From the NCBI GenBank assembly GCA_964019135.1, contig OZ025249.1, positions 32,625,759-32,689,758 on the forward strand: 64,000 nt of DNA, given 5' to 3'. Shown here one piece after another: positions 1-13,159 of this stretch (positions are counted from its first letter, which is position 1; each line of letters starts with the position of its first letter). The stretch comes from Arenicola marina (Eukaryota > Annelida > Polychaeta > Arenicolidae). The translations under genes were made by a program, and so were the position numbers. The notes under the pieces are model-generated. The model was given only the letters and a program-made list of their open reading frames with translations, did not search any database and had not been told where the DNA came from.

Positions 1-802
1 GCCAGGGTGGCGGCCACGCCTTGCTGCAGGCGCCATGGAGGTCATCTGGAGCTCTGAGAGAGCGAGAGAGACGCTAGGTACAAGGCCAGGGTGGCGGCCA
101 CGCCTTGCTTCAGGCGCCATGGAGGTCATCTGGAGCTCTGAGAGAGCGAGAGAGACGCTAGGTACAAGGCCAGGGTGGCGGCCACGCCTTGCTTCAGGCG
201 CCATGGAGGTCATCTGGAGCTCTGAGAGAGCAAGAGAGACGCTAGGTACAAGGCCAGGGTGGCGGCCACGCCTTGCCTCAGGCGCCATGGAGGTCATCGG
301 GAACTCTGAGAGAGCGAGAGAGACGCTAGGTACAAGGCCAGGGTGGCGGCCACGCCTTGCTTCAGGCGCCATGGAGGTCATCTGGAGCTCTGAGAGAGTG
401 AGAGAGACGCTAGGTACAAGGCCAGGGTGGCGGCCACGCCTTGCTTCAGGCACCATGGAGGTCATCTGGAGATCACAGAGAGTGAGCGAGACGCTAGGTA
501 CAAGGCCAGGGTGGCGGCCACGCCTTGCTTCAGGCGCCATGGAGGTCATCTGGAGCTCACAGAGAGTGAGAGAGACGCTAGGTACAAGGCCAGAGTGGCG
601 GCCACGCCTTGCTTCAGGCGCCATGGAGGTCATCTGGAGCTCTGAGAGAGTGAGAGAGACGCTGGGTACAAGGCCAGGGTGGCGGCCACGCCTTGCTTCA
701 GGCGCCATGGAGGTCATCTGGAGCTCTGAGAGAGCGAGAGAGACGCTAGGTACAAGGCCAGGGTGGCGGCCACGCCTTGCTTCAGGCGCCATGGAGGTCA
801 TC

Positions 803-3738
803 TAGAGCTCTGAGAGAGTGAGAGAGACGCTGGGTACAAGGCCAGGGTGGCGGCCACGCCTTGCTTCAGGCGCCATGGAGGTCATCTGGAGCTCTGAGAG
901 AGTGAGAGAGACGCTAGGTACAAGGCCAGGGTGGCGGCCACGCCTTGCTTCAGGCACCATGGAGGTCATCTGGAGCTCTGAGAGAGCGAGAGAGACGCTA
1001 GGTACAAGGCCAGGGTGGCGGCCACGCCTTGCTTCAGGCGCCATGGAGGTCATCTGGAGCTCTGAGAGAGCGAGAGAGACGCTAGGTACAAGGCCAGGGT
1101 GGCGGCCACGCCTTGCTTCAGGCGCCATGGAGGTCATCTGGAGCTCACAGAGAGTGAGTGAGACGCTAGGTACAAGGCCAGGGTGGCGGCCACGCCTTGC
1201 TTCAGGCGCCATGGAGGTCATCTGGAGCTCTGAGAGAGCGAGAGAGACGCTAGGTACAAGGCCAGGGTGGCGGCCACGCCTTGCTTCAGGCGCCATGGAG
1301 GTCATCTGGAGCTCTGAGAGAGCGAGAGAGACGCTAGGTACAAGGCCAGGGTGGCGGCCACGCCTTGCTTCAGGCGCCATGAAGGTCATCTGGAGCTCAC
1401 AGAGAGTGAGCGAGACGCTAGGTACAAGGCCAGGGTGGCGGCCACGCCTTGTCTCAGGCGCCATGGCGGTCATCTGGAGCTCTGAGAGAGCGAGAGAGAC
1501 GCTAGGTACAAGGCCAGGGTGGCGGCCACGCCTTGCTGCAGGCGCCATGGAGATCATCTGGAGCTCTGAGAGAGCGAGAGAGACGCTAGGTACAAGGCCA
1601 GGGTGGCGGCCACGCCTTGCTTCAGGCGCCATGGAAGTCATCTGGAGCTCTGAGAGAGCGAGAGAGACGCTAGGTACAAGGCCAGGGTGGCGGCCACGCC
1701 TTGCTTCAGGCGCCATGGAGGTCATCTGGAGCTCTGAGACAGCGAGAGAGACGCTAGGTACAAGGCCAGGGTGGCGGCCACGCCTTGCTTCAGGCGCCAT
1801 GGAGGTCATCTGGAGCTCTGAGAGAGCGAGAGAGACGCTAGGTACAAGGCCAGGGTGGCGGCCACGCCTTGCCTCAGGCGCCATGGAGGTCATCGGGAAC
1901 TCTGAGAGAGCGAGAGAGACGCTAGGTACAAGGCCAGGGTGGCGGCCACGCCTTGCTTCAGGCGCCATGGAGGTCATCTGGAGCTCTGAGAGAGTGAGAG
2001 AGACGCTAGGTACAAGGCCAGGGTGGCGGCCACGCCTTGCTTCAGGCGCCATGGAGGTCATATGGAGCTCTGAGAGAGTGAGAGAGACGCTAGGTACAAG
2101 GCCAGGGTGGCGGCCACGCCTTGCTTCAGGCGCCATGGAGGTCATCTGGAGCTCACAGAGAGTGAGAGACGCTAGGTACAAGGCCAGAGTGGCGGCCACG
2201 CCTTGCTTCAGGCGCCATGGAAGTCAACTGGAGCTCTGAGAGAGTGAGAGAGACGCTGGGTACAAGGCAAGGGTGGCGGCCACGCCTTGCTTCAGGCGCC
2301 ATGGAGGTCATCTGGAGCTCTGAGAGAGTGAGAGAGACGCTAGGTACAAGGCCAGGGTGGCGGCCACGCCTTGCTTCAGGCACCATGGAGGTCATCTGGA
2401 GCTCTGAGAGAGCGAGAGAGACGCTAGGTACAAGGCCAGGGTGGCGGCCACGCCTTGCTTCAGGCGCCATGGAGGTCATCTGGAGCTCTGAGAGAGTGAG
2501 AGAAACGCTAGGTACAAGGCCAGGGTGGCGGCCACGCCTTGCTTCAGGCGCCATGGAGGTCATCTGGAGCTCTGAGAGAGTGAGAGAGACGCTAGGTACA
2601 AGGCCAGGGTGGCGGCCACGCCTTGCTTCAGGCACCATGGAGGTCATCTGGAGCTCTGAGAGAGCGAGAGAGACGCTAGGTACAAGGCCAGGGTGGCGGC
2701 CACGCCTTGCTTCAGGCGCCATGAAGGTCATCTGGAGCTCACAGAGAGTGAGCGAGCCGCTAGGTACAAGGCCAGGGTGGCGGCCACGCCTTGCTTCAGG
2801 CGCCATGGAGGTCATCTGGAGCTCTGAGAGAGCGAGAGAGACGCTAGGTACAAGGCCAGGGTGGCGGCCACGCCTTGCTTCAGGCGCCATGGGGGTCATC
2901 TGGAGCTCTGAGAGAGCGAGAGAGACGCTAGGTACAAGGCCAGGGTGGCGGCCACGCCTTGCTTCAGGCGCCATGAAGGTCATCTGGAGCTCACAGAGAG
3001 TGAGCGAGACGCTAGGTACAAGGCCAGGGTGGCGGCCATGCCTTGTCTCAGGCGCCATGGCCGTCATCTGGAGCTCTGAGAGAGCGAGAGAGACGCTAGG
3101 TACAAGGCCAGGGTGGCGGCCACGCCTTGCTGCAGGCGCCATGGAGGTCATCTGGAGCTCTGAGAGAGCGAGAGAGACGCTAGGTACAAGGCCAGGGTGG
3201 CGGCCACGCCTTGCTTCAGGCGCCATGGAAGTCATCTGGAGCTCTGAGAGAGCGAGAGAGACGCTAGGTACAAGGCCAGGGTGGCGGCCACGCCTTGCTT
3301 CAGGCGCCATGGAGGTCATCTGGAGCTCTGAGAGAGCGAGAGAGACGCTAGGTACAAGGCCAGGGTGGCGGCCACGCCTTGCTTCAGGCGCCATGGAGGT
3401 CATCTGGAGCTCTGAGAGCGAGAGAGACGCTAGGTACAAGGCCAGGGTGGCGGCCACGCCTTGCTTCAGGCGCCATGAAGGTCATCTGGAGCTCACAGAG
3501 AGTGAGCGAGACGCTAGGTACAAGGCCAGGGTGGCGGCCACGCCTTGCTTCAGGCGCCATGGAGGTCATCTGGAGCTCTGAGAGAGTGAGAGAGACGCTG
3601 GGTACAAGGCCAGGGTGGCGGCCACGCCTTGCTTCAGGCGCCATGGAGGTCATCTGGAGCTCTGAGAGAGCGAGAGAGACGCTAGGTACAAGGCCAGGGT
3701 GGCGGCCACGCCTTGCTTCAGGCGCCATGGAGGTCATC
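803..3738. repeat. Higher-order repeat copy 1 (35 monomers, 84-bp satellite)
   Basis: One full period between successive TAG-bearing monomers (TCATCTAGAGC at about 801 and 3737). Rare markers recur at the same offsets in the next copy: CATCGGGAAC at 1891 and 4827, GTCAACTGGAGC near 2222 and 5158, and GGCCATGCC near 3035 and 5971. The period is 2936 bp, that is 35 x 84 minus two 2-bp deletions. Confidence 0.9.
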
Positions 3739-6676
3739 TAGAGCTCTGAGAGAGTGAGAGAGACGCTAGGTACAAGGCCAGGGTGGCGGCCACGCCTTGC
3801 TTCAGGCGCCATGGAGGTCATCTGGAGCTCTGAGAGAGTGAGAGAGACGCTAGGTACAAGGCCAGGGTGGCGGCCACGCCTTGCTTCAGGCACCATGGAG
3901 GTCATCTGGAGCTCTGAGAGAGCGAGAGAGACGCTAGGTACAAGGCCAGGGTGGCGGCCACGCCTTGCTTCAGGCGCCATGGAGGTCATCTGGAGCTCTG
4001 AGAGAGCGAGAGAGACGCTAGGTACAAGGCCAGGGTGGCGGCCACGCCTTGCTTCAGGCGCCATGGAGGTCATCTGGAGCTCACAGAGAGTGAGTGAGAC
4101 GCTAGGTACAAGGCCAGGGTGGCGGCCACGCCTTGCTTCAGGCGCCATGGAGGTCATCTGGAGCTCTGAGAGAGCGAGAGAGACGCTAGGTACAAGGCCA
4201 GGGTGGCGGCCACGCCTTGCTTCAGGCGCCATGGAGGTCATCTGGAGCTCTGAGAGAGCGAGAGAGACGCTAGGTACAAGGCCAGGGTGGCGGCCACGCC
4301 TTGCTTCAGGCGCCATGGAAGTCATCTGGAGCTCTGAGAGAGCGAGAGAGACGCTAGGTACAAGGCCAGGGTGGCGGCCACGCCTTGCTTCAGGCGCCAT
4401 GGAGGTCATCTGGAGCTCTGAGAGAGCGAGAGAGACGCTAGGTACAAGGCCAGGGTGGCGGCCACGCCTTGCTTCAGGCGCCATGGAGGTCATCTGGAGC
4501 TCTGAGAGAGCGAGAGAGACGCTAGGTACAAGGCCAGGGTGGCGGCCACGCCTTGCTTCAGGCGCCATGAAGGTCATCTGGAGCTCACAGAGAGTGAGCG
4601 AGACGCTAGGTACAAGGCCAGGGTGGCGGCCACGCCTTGCTTCAGGCGCCATGGAGGTCATCTGGAGCTCTGAGAGAGTGAGAGAGACGCTGGGTACAAG
4701 GCCAGGATGGCGGCCACGCCTTGCTTCAGGCGCCATGGAGGTCATCTGGAGCTCTGAGAGAGCGAGAGAGACGCTAGGTACAAGGCCAGGGTGGCGGCCA
4801 CGCCTTGCCTCAGGCGCCATGGAGGTCATCGGGAACTCTGAGAGAGCGAGAGAGACGCTAGGTACAAGGCCAGGGTGGCGGCCACGCCTTGCTTCAGGCG
4901 CCATGGAGGTCATCTGGAGCTCTGAGAGAGTGAGAGAGACGCTAGGTACAAGGCCAGGGTGGCGGCCACGCCTTGCTTCAGGCGCCATGGAGGTCATATG
5001 GAGCTCTGAGAGAGTGAGAGAGACGCTAGGTACAAGGCCAGGGTGGCGGCCACGCCTTGCTTCAGGCGCCATGGAGGTCATCTGGAGCTCACAGAGAGTG
5101 AGAGACGCTAGGTACAAGGCCAGAGTGGCGGCCACGCCTTGCTTCAGGCGCCATGGAAGTCAACTGGAGCTCTGAGAGAGTGAGAGAGACGCTGGGTACA
5201 AGGCAAGGGTGGCGGCCACGCCTTGCTTCAGGCGCCATGGAGGTCATCTGGAGCTCTGAGAGAGTGAGAGAGACGCTAGGTACAAGGCCAGGGTGGCGGC
5301 CACGCCTTGCTTCAGGCACCATGGAGGTCATCTGGAGCTCTGAGAGAGCGAGAGAGACGCTAGGTACAAGGCCAGGGTGGCGGCCACGCCTTGCTTCAGG
5401 CGCCATGGAGGTCATCTGGAGCTCTGAGAGAGTGAGAGAGACGCTAGGTACAAGGCCAGGGTGGCGGCCACGCCTTGCTTCAGGCGCCATGGAGGTCATC
5501 TGGAGCTCTGAGAGAGTGAGAGAGACGCTAGGTACAAGGCCAGGGTGGCGGCCACGCCTTGCTTCAGGCACCATGGAGGTCATCTGGAGCTCTGAGAGAG
5601 CGAGAGAGACGCTAGGTACAAGGCCAGGGTGGCGGCCACGCCTTGCTTCAGGCGCCATGAAGGTCATCTGGAGCTCACAGAGAGTGAGCGAGACGCTAGG
5701 TACAAGGCCAGGGTGGCGGCCACGCCTTGCTTCAGGCGCCATGGAGGTCATCTGGAGCTCTGAGAGAGCGAGAGAGACGCTAGGTACAAGGCCAGGGTGG
5801 CGGCCACGCCTTGCTTCAGGCGCCATGGGGGTCATCTGGAGCTCTGAGAGAGCGAGAGAGACGCTAGGTACAAGGCCAGGGTGGCGGCCACGCCTTGCTT
5901 CAGGCGCCATGAAGGTCATCTGGAGCTCACAGAGAGTGAGCGAGACGCTAGGTACAAGGCCAGGGTGGCGGCCATGCCTTGTCTCAGGCGCCATGGCGGT
6001 CATCTGGAGCTCTGAGAGAGCGAGAGAGACGCTAGGTACAAGGCCAGGGTGGCGGCCACGCCTTGCTGCAGGCGCCATGGAGGTCATCTGGAGCTCTGAG
6101 AGAGCGAGAGAGACGCTAGGTACAAGGCCAGGGTGGCGGCCACGCCTTGCTTCAGGCGCCATGGAAGTCATCTGGAGCTCTGAGAGAGCGAGAGAGACGC
6201 TAGGTACAAGGCCAGGGTGGCGGCCACGCCTTGCTTCAGGCGCCATGGAGGTCATCTGGAGCTCTGAGAGAGCGAGAGAGACGCTAGGTACAAGGCCAGG
6301 GTGGCGGCCACGCCTTGCTTCAGGCGCCATGGAGGTCATCTGGAGCTCTGAGAGAGCGAGAGAGACGCTAGGTACAAGGCCAGGGTGGCGGCCACGCCTT
6401 GCTTCAGGCGCCATGAAGGTCATCTGGAGCTCACAGAGAGTGAGCGAGACGCTAGGTACAAGGCCAGGGTGGCGGCCACGCCTTGCTTCAGGCGCCATGG
6501 AGGTCATCTGGAGCTCTGAGAGAGTGAGAGAGACGCTGGGTACAAGGCCAGGGTGGCGGCCACGCCTTGCTTCAGGCGCCATGGAGGTCATCTGGAGCTC
6601 TGAGAGAGCGAGAGAGACGCTAGGTACAAGGCCAGGGTGGCGGCCACGCCTTGCTTCAGGCGCCATGGAGGTCATC
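3739..6676. repeat. Higher-order repeat copy 2 (35 monomers, 84-bp satellite)
   Basis: Second full 35-monomer period, 2938 bp (35 x 84 minus one 2-bp deletion). It matches copy 1 at both ends. In the middle (about 4310-4730) the run of variant monomers differs from copies 1 and 3, which share a block with CTTGTCTCAGG followed by ATGGCGGTC that copy 2 lacks. The monomer count is unchanged. Confidence 0.88.
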
Positions 6677-9400
6677 TAGAGCTCTGAGAGAGTGAGAGAG
6701 ACGCTGGGTACAAGGCCAGGGTGGCGGCCACGCTTTGCTTCAGGCGCCATGGAGGTCATCTGGAGCTCTGAGAGAGTGAGAGAGACGCTAGGTACAAGGC
6801 CAGGGTGGCGGCCACGCCTTGCTTCAGGCACCATGGAGGTCATCTGGAGCTCTGAGAGAGCGAGAGAGACGCTAGGTACAAGGCCAGGGTGGCGGCCACG
6901 CCTTGCTTCAGGCGCCATGGAGGTCATCTGGAGCTCTGAGAGAGCGAGAGAGACGCTAGGTACAAGGCCAGGGTGGCGGCCACGCCTTGCTTCAGGCGCC
7001 ATGGAGGTCATCTGGAGCTCACAGAGAGTGAGTGAGACGCTAGGTACAAGGCCAGGGTGGCGGCCACGCCTTGCTTCAGGCGCCATGGAGGTCATCTGGA
7101 GCTCTGAGAGAGCGAGAGAGACGCTAGGTACAAGGCCAGGGTGGCGGCCACGCCTTGCTTCAGGCGCCATGGAGGTCATCTGGAGCTCTGAGAGAGCGAG
7201 AGAGACGCTAGGTACAAGGCCAGGGTGGCGGCCACGCCTTGCTTCAGGCGCCATGAAGGTCATCTGGAGCTCACAGAGAGTGAGCGAGACGCTAGGTACA
7301 AGGCCAGGGTGGCGGCCACGCCTTGTCTCAGGCGCCATGGCGGTCATCTGGAGCTCTGAGAGAGCGAGAGAGACGCTAGGTACAAGGCCAGGGTGGCGGC
7401 CACGCCTTGCTGCAGGCGTCATGGAGGTCATCTGGAGCTCTGAGAGAGCGAGAGAGACGCTAGGTACAAGGCCAGGGTGGCGGCCACGCCTTGCTTCAGG
7501 CGCCATGGAAGTCATCTGGAGCTCTGAGAGAGCGAGAGAGACGCTAGGTACAAGGCCAGGGTGGCGGCCACGCCTTGCTTCAGGCGCCATGGAGGTCATC
7601 TGGAGCTCTGAGAGAGCGAGAGAGACGCTAGGTACAAGGCCAGGGTGGCGGCCACGCCTTGCTTCAGGCGCCATGGAGGTCATCTGGAGCTCTGAGAGAG
7701 CGAGAGAGACGCTAGGTACAAGGCCAGGGTGGCGGCCACGCCTTGCCTCAGGCGCCATGGAGGTCATCGGGAACTCTGAGAGAGCGAGAGAGACGCTAGG
7801 TACAAGGCCAGGGTGGCGGCCACGCCTTGCTTCAGGCGCCATGGAGGTCATCTGGAGCTCTGAGAGAGTGAGAGAGACGCTAGGTACAAGGCCAGGGTGG
7901 CGGCCACGCCTTGCTTCAGGCGCCATGGAGGTCATATGGAGCTCTGAGAGAGTGAGAGAGACGCTAGGTACAAGGCCAGGGTGGCGGCCACGCCTTGCTT
8001 CAGGCGCCATGGAGGTCATCTGGAGCTCACAGAGAGTGAGAGACGCTAGGTACAAGGCCAGAGTGGCGGCCACGCCTTGCTTCAGGCGCCATGGAAGTCA
8101 ACTGGAGCTCTGAGAGAGTGAGAGAGACGCTGGGTACAAGGCAAGGGTGGCGGCCACGCCTTGCTTCAGGCGCCATGGAGGTCATCTGGAGCTCTGAGAG
8201 AGTGAGAGAGACGCTAGGTACAAGGCCAGGGTGGCGGCCACGCCTTGCTTCAGGCACCATGGAGGTCATCTGGAGCTCTGAGAGAGCGAGAGAGACGCTA
8301 GGTACAAGGCCAGGGTGGCGGCCACGCCTTGCTTCAGGCGCCATGGAGGTCATCTGGAGCTCTGAGAGAGTGAGAGAGACGCTAGGTACAAGGCCAGGGT
8401 GGCGGCCACGCCTTGCTTCAGGCGCCATGGTGGTCATCTGGAGCTCTGAGAGAGTGAGAGAGACGCTAGGTACAAGGCCAGGGTGGCGGCCACGCCTTGC
8501 TTCAGGCACCATGGAGGTCATCTGGAGCTCTGAGAGAGCGAGAGAGACGCTAGGTACAAGGCCAGGGTGGCGGCCACGCCTTGCTTCAGGCGCCATGAAG
8601 GTCATCTGGAGCTCACAGAGAGTGAGCGAGACGCTAGGTACAAGGCCAGGGTGGCGGCCACGCCTTGCTTCAGGCGCCATGGAGGTCATCTGGAGCTCTG
8701 AGAGAGCGAGAGAGACGCTAGGTACAAGGCCAGGGTGGCGGCCACGCCTTGCTTCAGGCGCCATGGGGGTCATCTGGAGCTCTGAGAGAGCGAGAGAGAC
8801 GCTAGGTACAAGGCCAGGGTGGCGGCCACGCCTTGCTTCAGGCGCCATGAAGGTCATCTGGAGCTCACAGAGAGTGAGCGAGACGCTAGGTACAAGGCCA
8901 GGGTGGCGGCCATGCCTTGTCTCAGGCGCCATGGCGGTCATCTGGAGCTCTGAGAGAGCGAGAGAGACGCTAGGTACAAGGCCAGGGTGGCGGCCACGCC
9001 TTGCTTCAGGCGCCATGGAGGTCATCTGGAGCTCTGAGAGAGCGAGAGAGACGCTAGGTACAAGGCCAGGGTGGCGGCCACGCCTTGCTTCAGGCGCCAT
9101 GGAAGTCATCTGGAGCTCTGAGAGAGCGAGAGAGACGCTAGGTACAAGGCCAGGGTGGCGGCCACGCCTTGCTTCAGGCGCCATGGAGGTCATATGGAGC
9201 TCTGAGAGAGCGAGAGAGACGCTAGGTACAAGGCCAGGGTGGCGGCCACGCCTTGCTTCAGGCGCCATGGAGGTCATCTGGAGCTCTGAGAGAGCGAGAG
9301 AGACGCTAGGTACAAGGCCAGGGTGGCGGCCACGCCTTGCTTCAGGCGCCATGAAGGTCATCTGGAGCTCACAGAGAGTGAGCGAGACGCTAGGTACAAG
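6677..9400. repeat. Higher-order repeat copy 3 (partial, order diverges at the end)
   Basis: Third copy starting at the TAG-bearing monomer (6677). The marker CATCGGGAAC lies at 7765 (2938 bp after its copy 2 match) and GGCCATGCC near 8909 (2938 bp later). After about 9400 the monomer order no longer follows copies 1 and 2. The next CATCGGGAAC marker, at 9863, comes about 25 rather than 35 monomers later. No TAG-bearing monomer is seen where copy 4 would start. Confidence 0.75.
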
Positions 9401-12400
9401 GCCAGGGTGGCGGCCACGCCTTGTCTCAGGCGCCATGGCGGTCATCTGGAGCTCTGAGAGAGCGAGAGAGACGCTAGGTACAAGGCCAGGGTGGCGGCCA
9501 CGCCTTGTCTCAGGCGCCATGGAGGTCATCTGGAGCTCTGAGAGAGCGAGAGAGACGCTAGGTACAAGGCCAGGGTGGCGGCCACGCCTTGCTTCAGGCG
9601 CCATGGAAGTCATCTGGAGCTCTGAGAGAGCGAGAGAGACGCTAGGTACAAGGCCAGGGTGGCGGCCACGCCTTGCTTCAGGCGCCATGGAGGTCATCTG
9701 GAGCTCTGAGAGAGCGAGAGAGACGCTAGGTACAAGGCCAGGGTGGCGGCCACGCCTTGCTTCAGGCGCCATGGAGGTCATCTGGAGCTCTGAGAGAGCG
9801 AGAGAGACGCTAGGTACAAGGCCAGGGTGGCGGCCACGCCTTGCCTCAGGCGCCATGGAGGTCATCGGGAACTCTGAGAGAGCGAGAGAGACGCTAGGTA
9901 CAAGGCCAGGGTGGCGGCCTCGCCTTGCTTCAGGCGCCATGGAGGTCATCTGGAGCTCTGAGAGAGTGAGAGAGACGCTAGGTACAAGGCCAGGGTGGCG
10001 GCCACGCCTTGCTTCAGGCGCCATGGAGGTCATATGGAGCTCTGAGAGAGTGAGAGAGATGCTAGGTACAAGGCCAGGGTGGCGGCCACGCCTTGCTTCA
10101 GGCGCCATGGAGGTCATCTGGAGCTCACAGAGAGTGAGAGAGACGCTAGGTACAAGGCCAGAGTGGCGGCCACGCCTTGCTTCAGGCGCCATGGAGGTCA
10201 ACTGGAGCTCTGAGAGAGTGAGAGAGACGCTGGGTACAAGGCCAGGGTGGCGGCCACGCCTTGCTTCAGGCGCCATGGAGGTCATCTGGAGCTCTGAGAG
10301 AGCGAGAGAGACGCTAGGTACAAGGCCAGGGTGGCGGCCACGCCTTGCTTCAGGCACCATGGAGGTCATCTGGAGCTCTGAGAGAGCGAGAGAGACGCTA
10401 GGTACAAGGCCAGGGTGGCGGCCACGCCTTGCTTCAGTCGCCATGGAGGTCATCTGGAGCTCTGAGAGAGTGAGAGAGACGCTAGGTACAAGGCCAGGGT
10501 GGCGGCCACGCCTTGCTTCAGGCGCCATGGAGGTCATCTGGAGCTCTGAGAGAGTACCAGAGACGCTAGGTACAAGGCCAGGGTGGCGGCCACGCCTTGC
10601 TTCAGGCACCATGGAGGTCATCTGGAGCTCTGAGAGAGCGAGAGAGACGCTAGGTACAAGGCCAGGGTGGCGGCCACGCCTTGCTTCAGGCGCCATGGAG
10701 GTCCTCTGGAGCTCTGAGAGAGCGAGAGAGACGCTAGGTACAAGGCCAGGGTGGCGGCCACGCCTTGCTTCAGGCGCCATGAAGGTCATCTGGAGCTCAC
10801 AGAGAGTGAGCGAGACGCTAGGTACAAGGCCAGGGTGGCGGCCACGCCTTGCTTCTGGCGCCATGGAGGTCATCTGGAGCTCTGAGAGAGCGAGAGAGAC
10901 GCTAGGTACAAGGCCAGGGTGGCGGCCACGCCTTGCTTCAGGCGCCATGGGGGTCATCTGGAGCTCTGAGAGAGCGAGAGAGACGCTAGGTACAAGGCCA
11001 GGGTGGCGGCCACGCCTTGCTTCAGGCGCCATGAAGGTCATATGGAGCTCACAGAGAGTGAGCGAGACGCTAGGTACAAGGCCAGGGTGGCGGCCACGCC
11101 TTGTCTCAGGCGCCATGGCGGTCATCTGGAGCTCTGAGAGAGCGAGAGAGACGCTAGGTACAAGGCCAGGGTGGCGGCCACACCTTGCTTCAGGCGCCAT
11201 GGAGGTCATCTGGAGCTCTGAGAGAGCGAGAGAGACGCTAGGTACAAGGCCAGGGTGGCGGCCACGCCTTGCTTCAGGCGCCATGGAAGTCATCTGGAGC
11301 TCTGAGAGAGCGAGAGAGACGCTAGGTACAAGGCCAGGGTGGCGGCCACGCCTTGCTTCAGGCGCCATGGAGGTCATCTGGAGCTCTGAGAGAGCGAGAG
11401 AGACGCTAGGTACAAGGCCAGGGTGGCGGCCACGCCTTGCTTCAGGCGCCATGGAGGTCATCTGGAGCTCTGAGAGAGCGAGAGAGACGCTAGGTACAAG
11501 GCCAGGGTGGCGGCCACGCCTTGCTTCAGGCGCCATGGAAGTCATCTGGAGCTCTGAGAGAGCGAGAGAGACGCTAGGTACAAGGCCAGGGTGGCGGCCA
11601 CGCCTTGCTTCAGGCGCCATGGAGGTCATCTGGAGCTCTGAGAGAGTGAGCGAGACGCTAGGTACAAGGCCAGGGTGGCGGCCACGCCTTGCTTCAGGCA
11701 CCATGGAGGTCATATGGAGCTCTGAGAGAGTGAGAGAGACGCTAGGTACAAGGCCAGGGTGGCGGCCACGCCTTGCTTCAGGCGCCATGGAAGTCATCTG
11801 GAGCTCTGAGAGAGCGAGAGAGACGCTAGGTACAAGGCCAGGGTGGCGGCCACGCCTTGCTTCAGGCGCCATGGAGGTCATCTGGAGCTCTGAGAGAGTG
11901 AGCGAGACGCTAGGTACAAGGCCAGGGTGGCGACCACGCCTTGCTTCAGGCGCCATGGAAGTCATCTGGAGCTCTGAGAGAGTGAGAGAGACGCTAGGTA
12001 CAAGGCCAGGGTGGCAGCCACGCCTTGCTTCAGGCGCCATGAAGGTCATCTATGGCTCTGAGAGAGTGCGAGGGACGCTAGGTACAAGGCCAGAGTGGCG
12101 GCCACGCCTTGCTTCAGGCGCCATGAAGGTCATCTGGAGCTCTGAGAGAGCGAGAGAGACGCTAGGTACAAGGCCAGGGTGGCGGCCACGCCTTGCTTCA
12201 GGCACCATGGAGGTCATCTGGAGCTCTGAGAGAGTGAGAGAGACGCTAGGTACAAGGCCAGAGTGGCGGCCACGCCTTGCTTCAGGCGCCATGGAGGTCA
12301 TATGGAGCTCTGAGAGAGTGAGAGAGACGCTAGGTACAAGGCCAGGGTGGCAGCCACGCCTTGCTTCAGGCGCCATGGAGGTCATCTGGAGCTCACAGAG

Positions 12401-13159
12401 AGTGAGAGAGACGCTAGGTACAAGGCCAGGGTGGCGGCCACGCCTTGCTTCAGGCGCCATGGAGGTCATCTGGAGATCACAGAGAGTGAGCGAGACGCTA
12501 GGTACAAGGCCAGGGTGGCGGCCACGCCTTGCTTCAGGCGCCATGGAGGTCATCTGGAGCTCTGAGAGAGCGAGAGAGACGCTAGGTACAAGGCCAGGGT
12601 GGCGGCCATGCCTTGCTTCAGGCTCCATGGGGGTCATCTGGAGCTCTGAGAGAGCGAGAGAGACGCTAGGTACAAGGCCAGGGTGGCGGCCACGCCTTGC
12701 TTCAGGCGCCATGGGGGTCATCTGGAGCTCTGAGAGAGTGAGAGAGACGCTAGGTACAAGGCCAGGGTGGCGGCCACGCCTTGCTTCAGGCGCCATGGAG
12801 GTCATCTGGAGCTCTGAGAGAGTGAGAGAGACGCTAGGTACAAGGCCAGGGTGGCGGCCACGCCTTGCTTCAGGCGCCATGGAGGTCATCTGGAGCTCAG
12901 AGAGAGTGAGAGAGACGCTAGGTACAAGGCCAGGGTGGCGGCCACGCCTTGCTTCAGGAGCCATGGAGGTCATCTATGGCTCTGAGAGAGCGAGAGAGAC
13001 GCTAGGTCCAAGGCCAGGGTGGCGGCCACGCCTTGCTTCAGGCGCCATGGAGGTCATCTGGAGCTCTGAGAGAGCGAGAGAGACGCTAGGTACAAGGCCA
13101 GGGTGGCGGCCACGCCTTGCTTTAGGCACCATGGGGGTCATCTGGAGCTCTGAGAGAGT

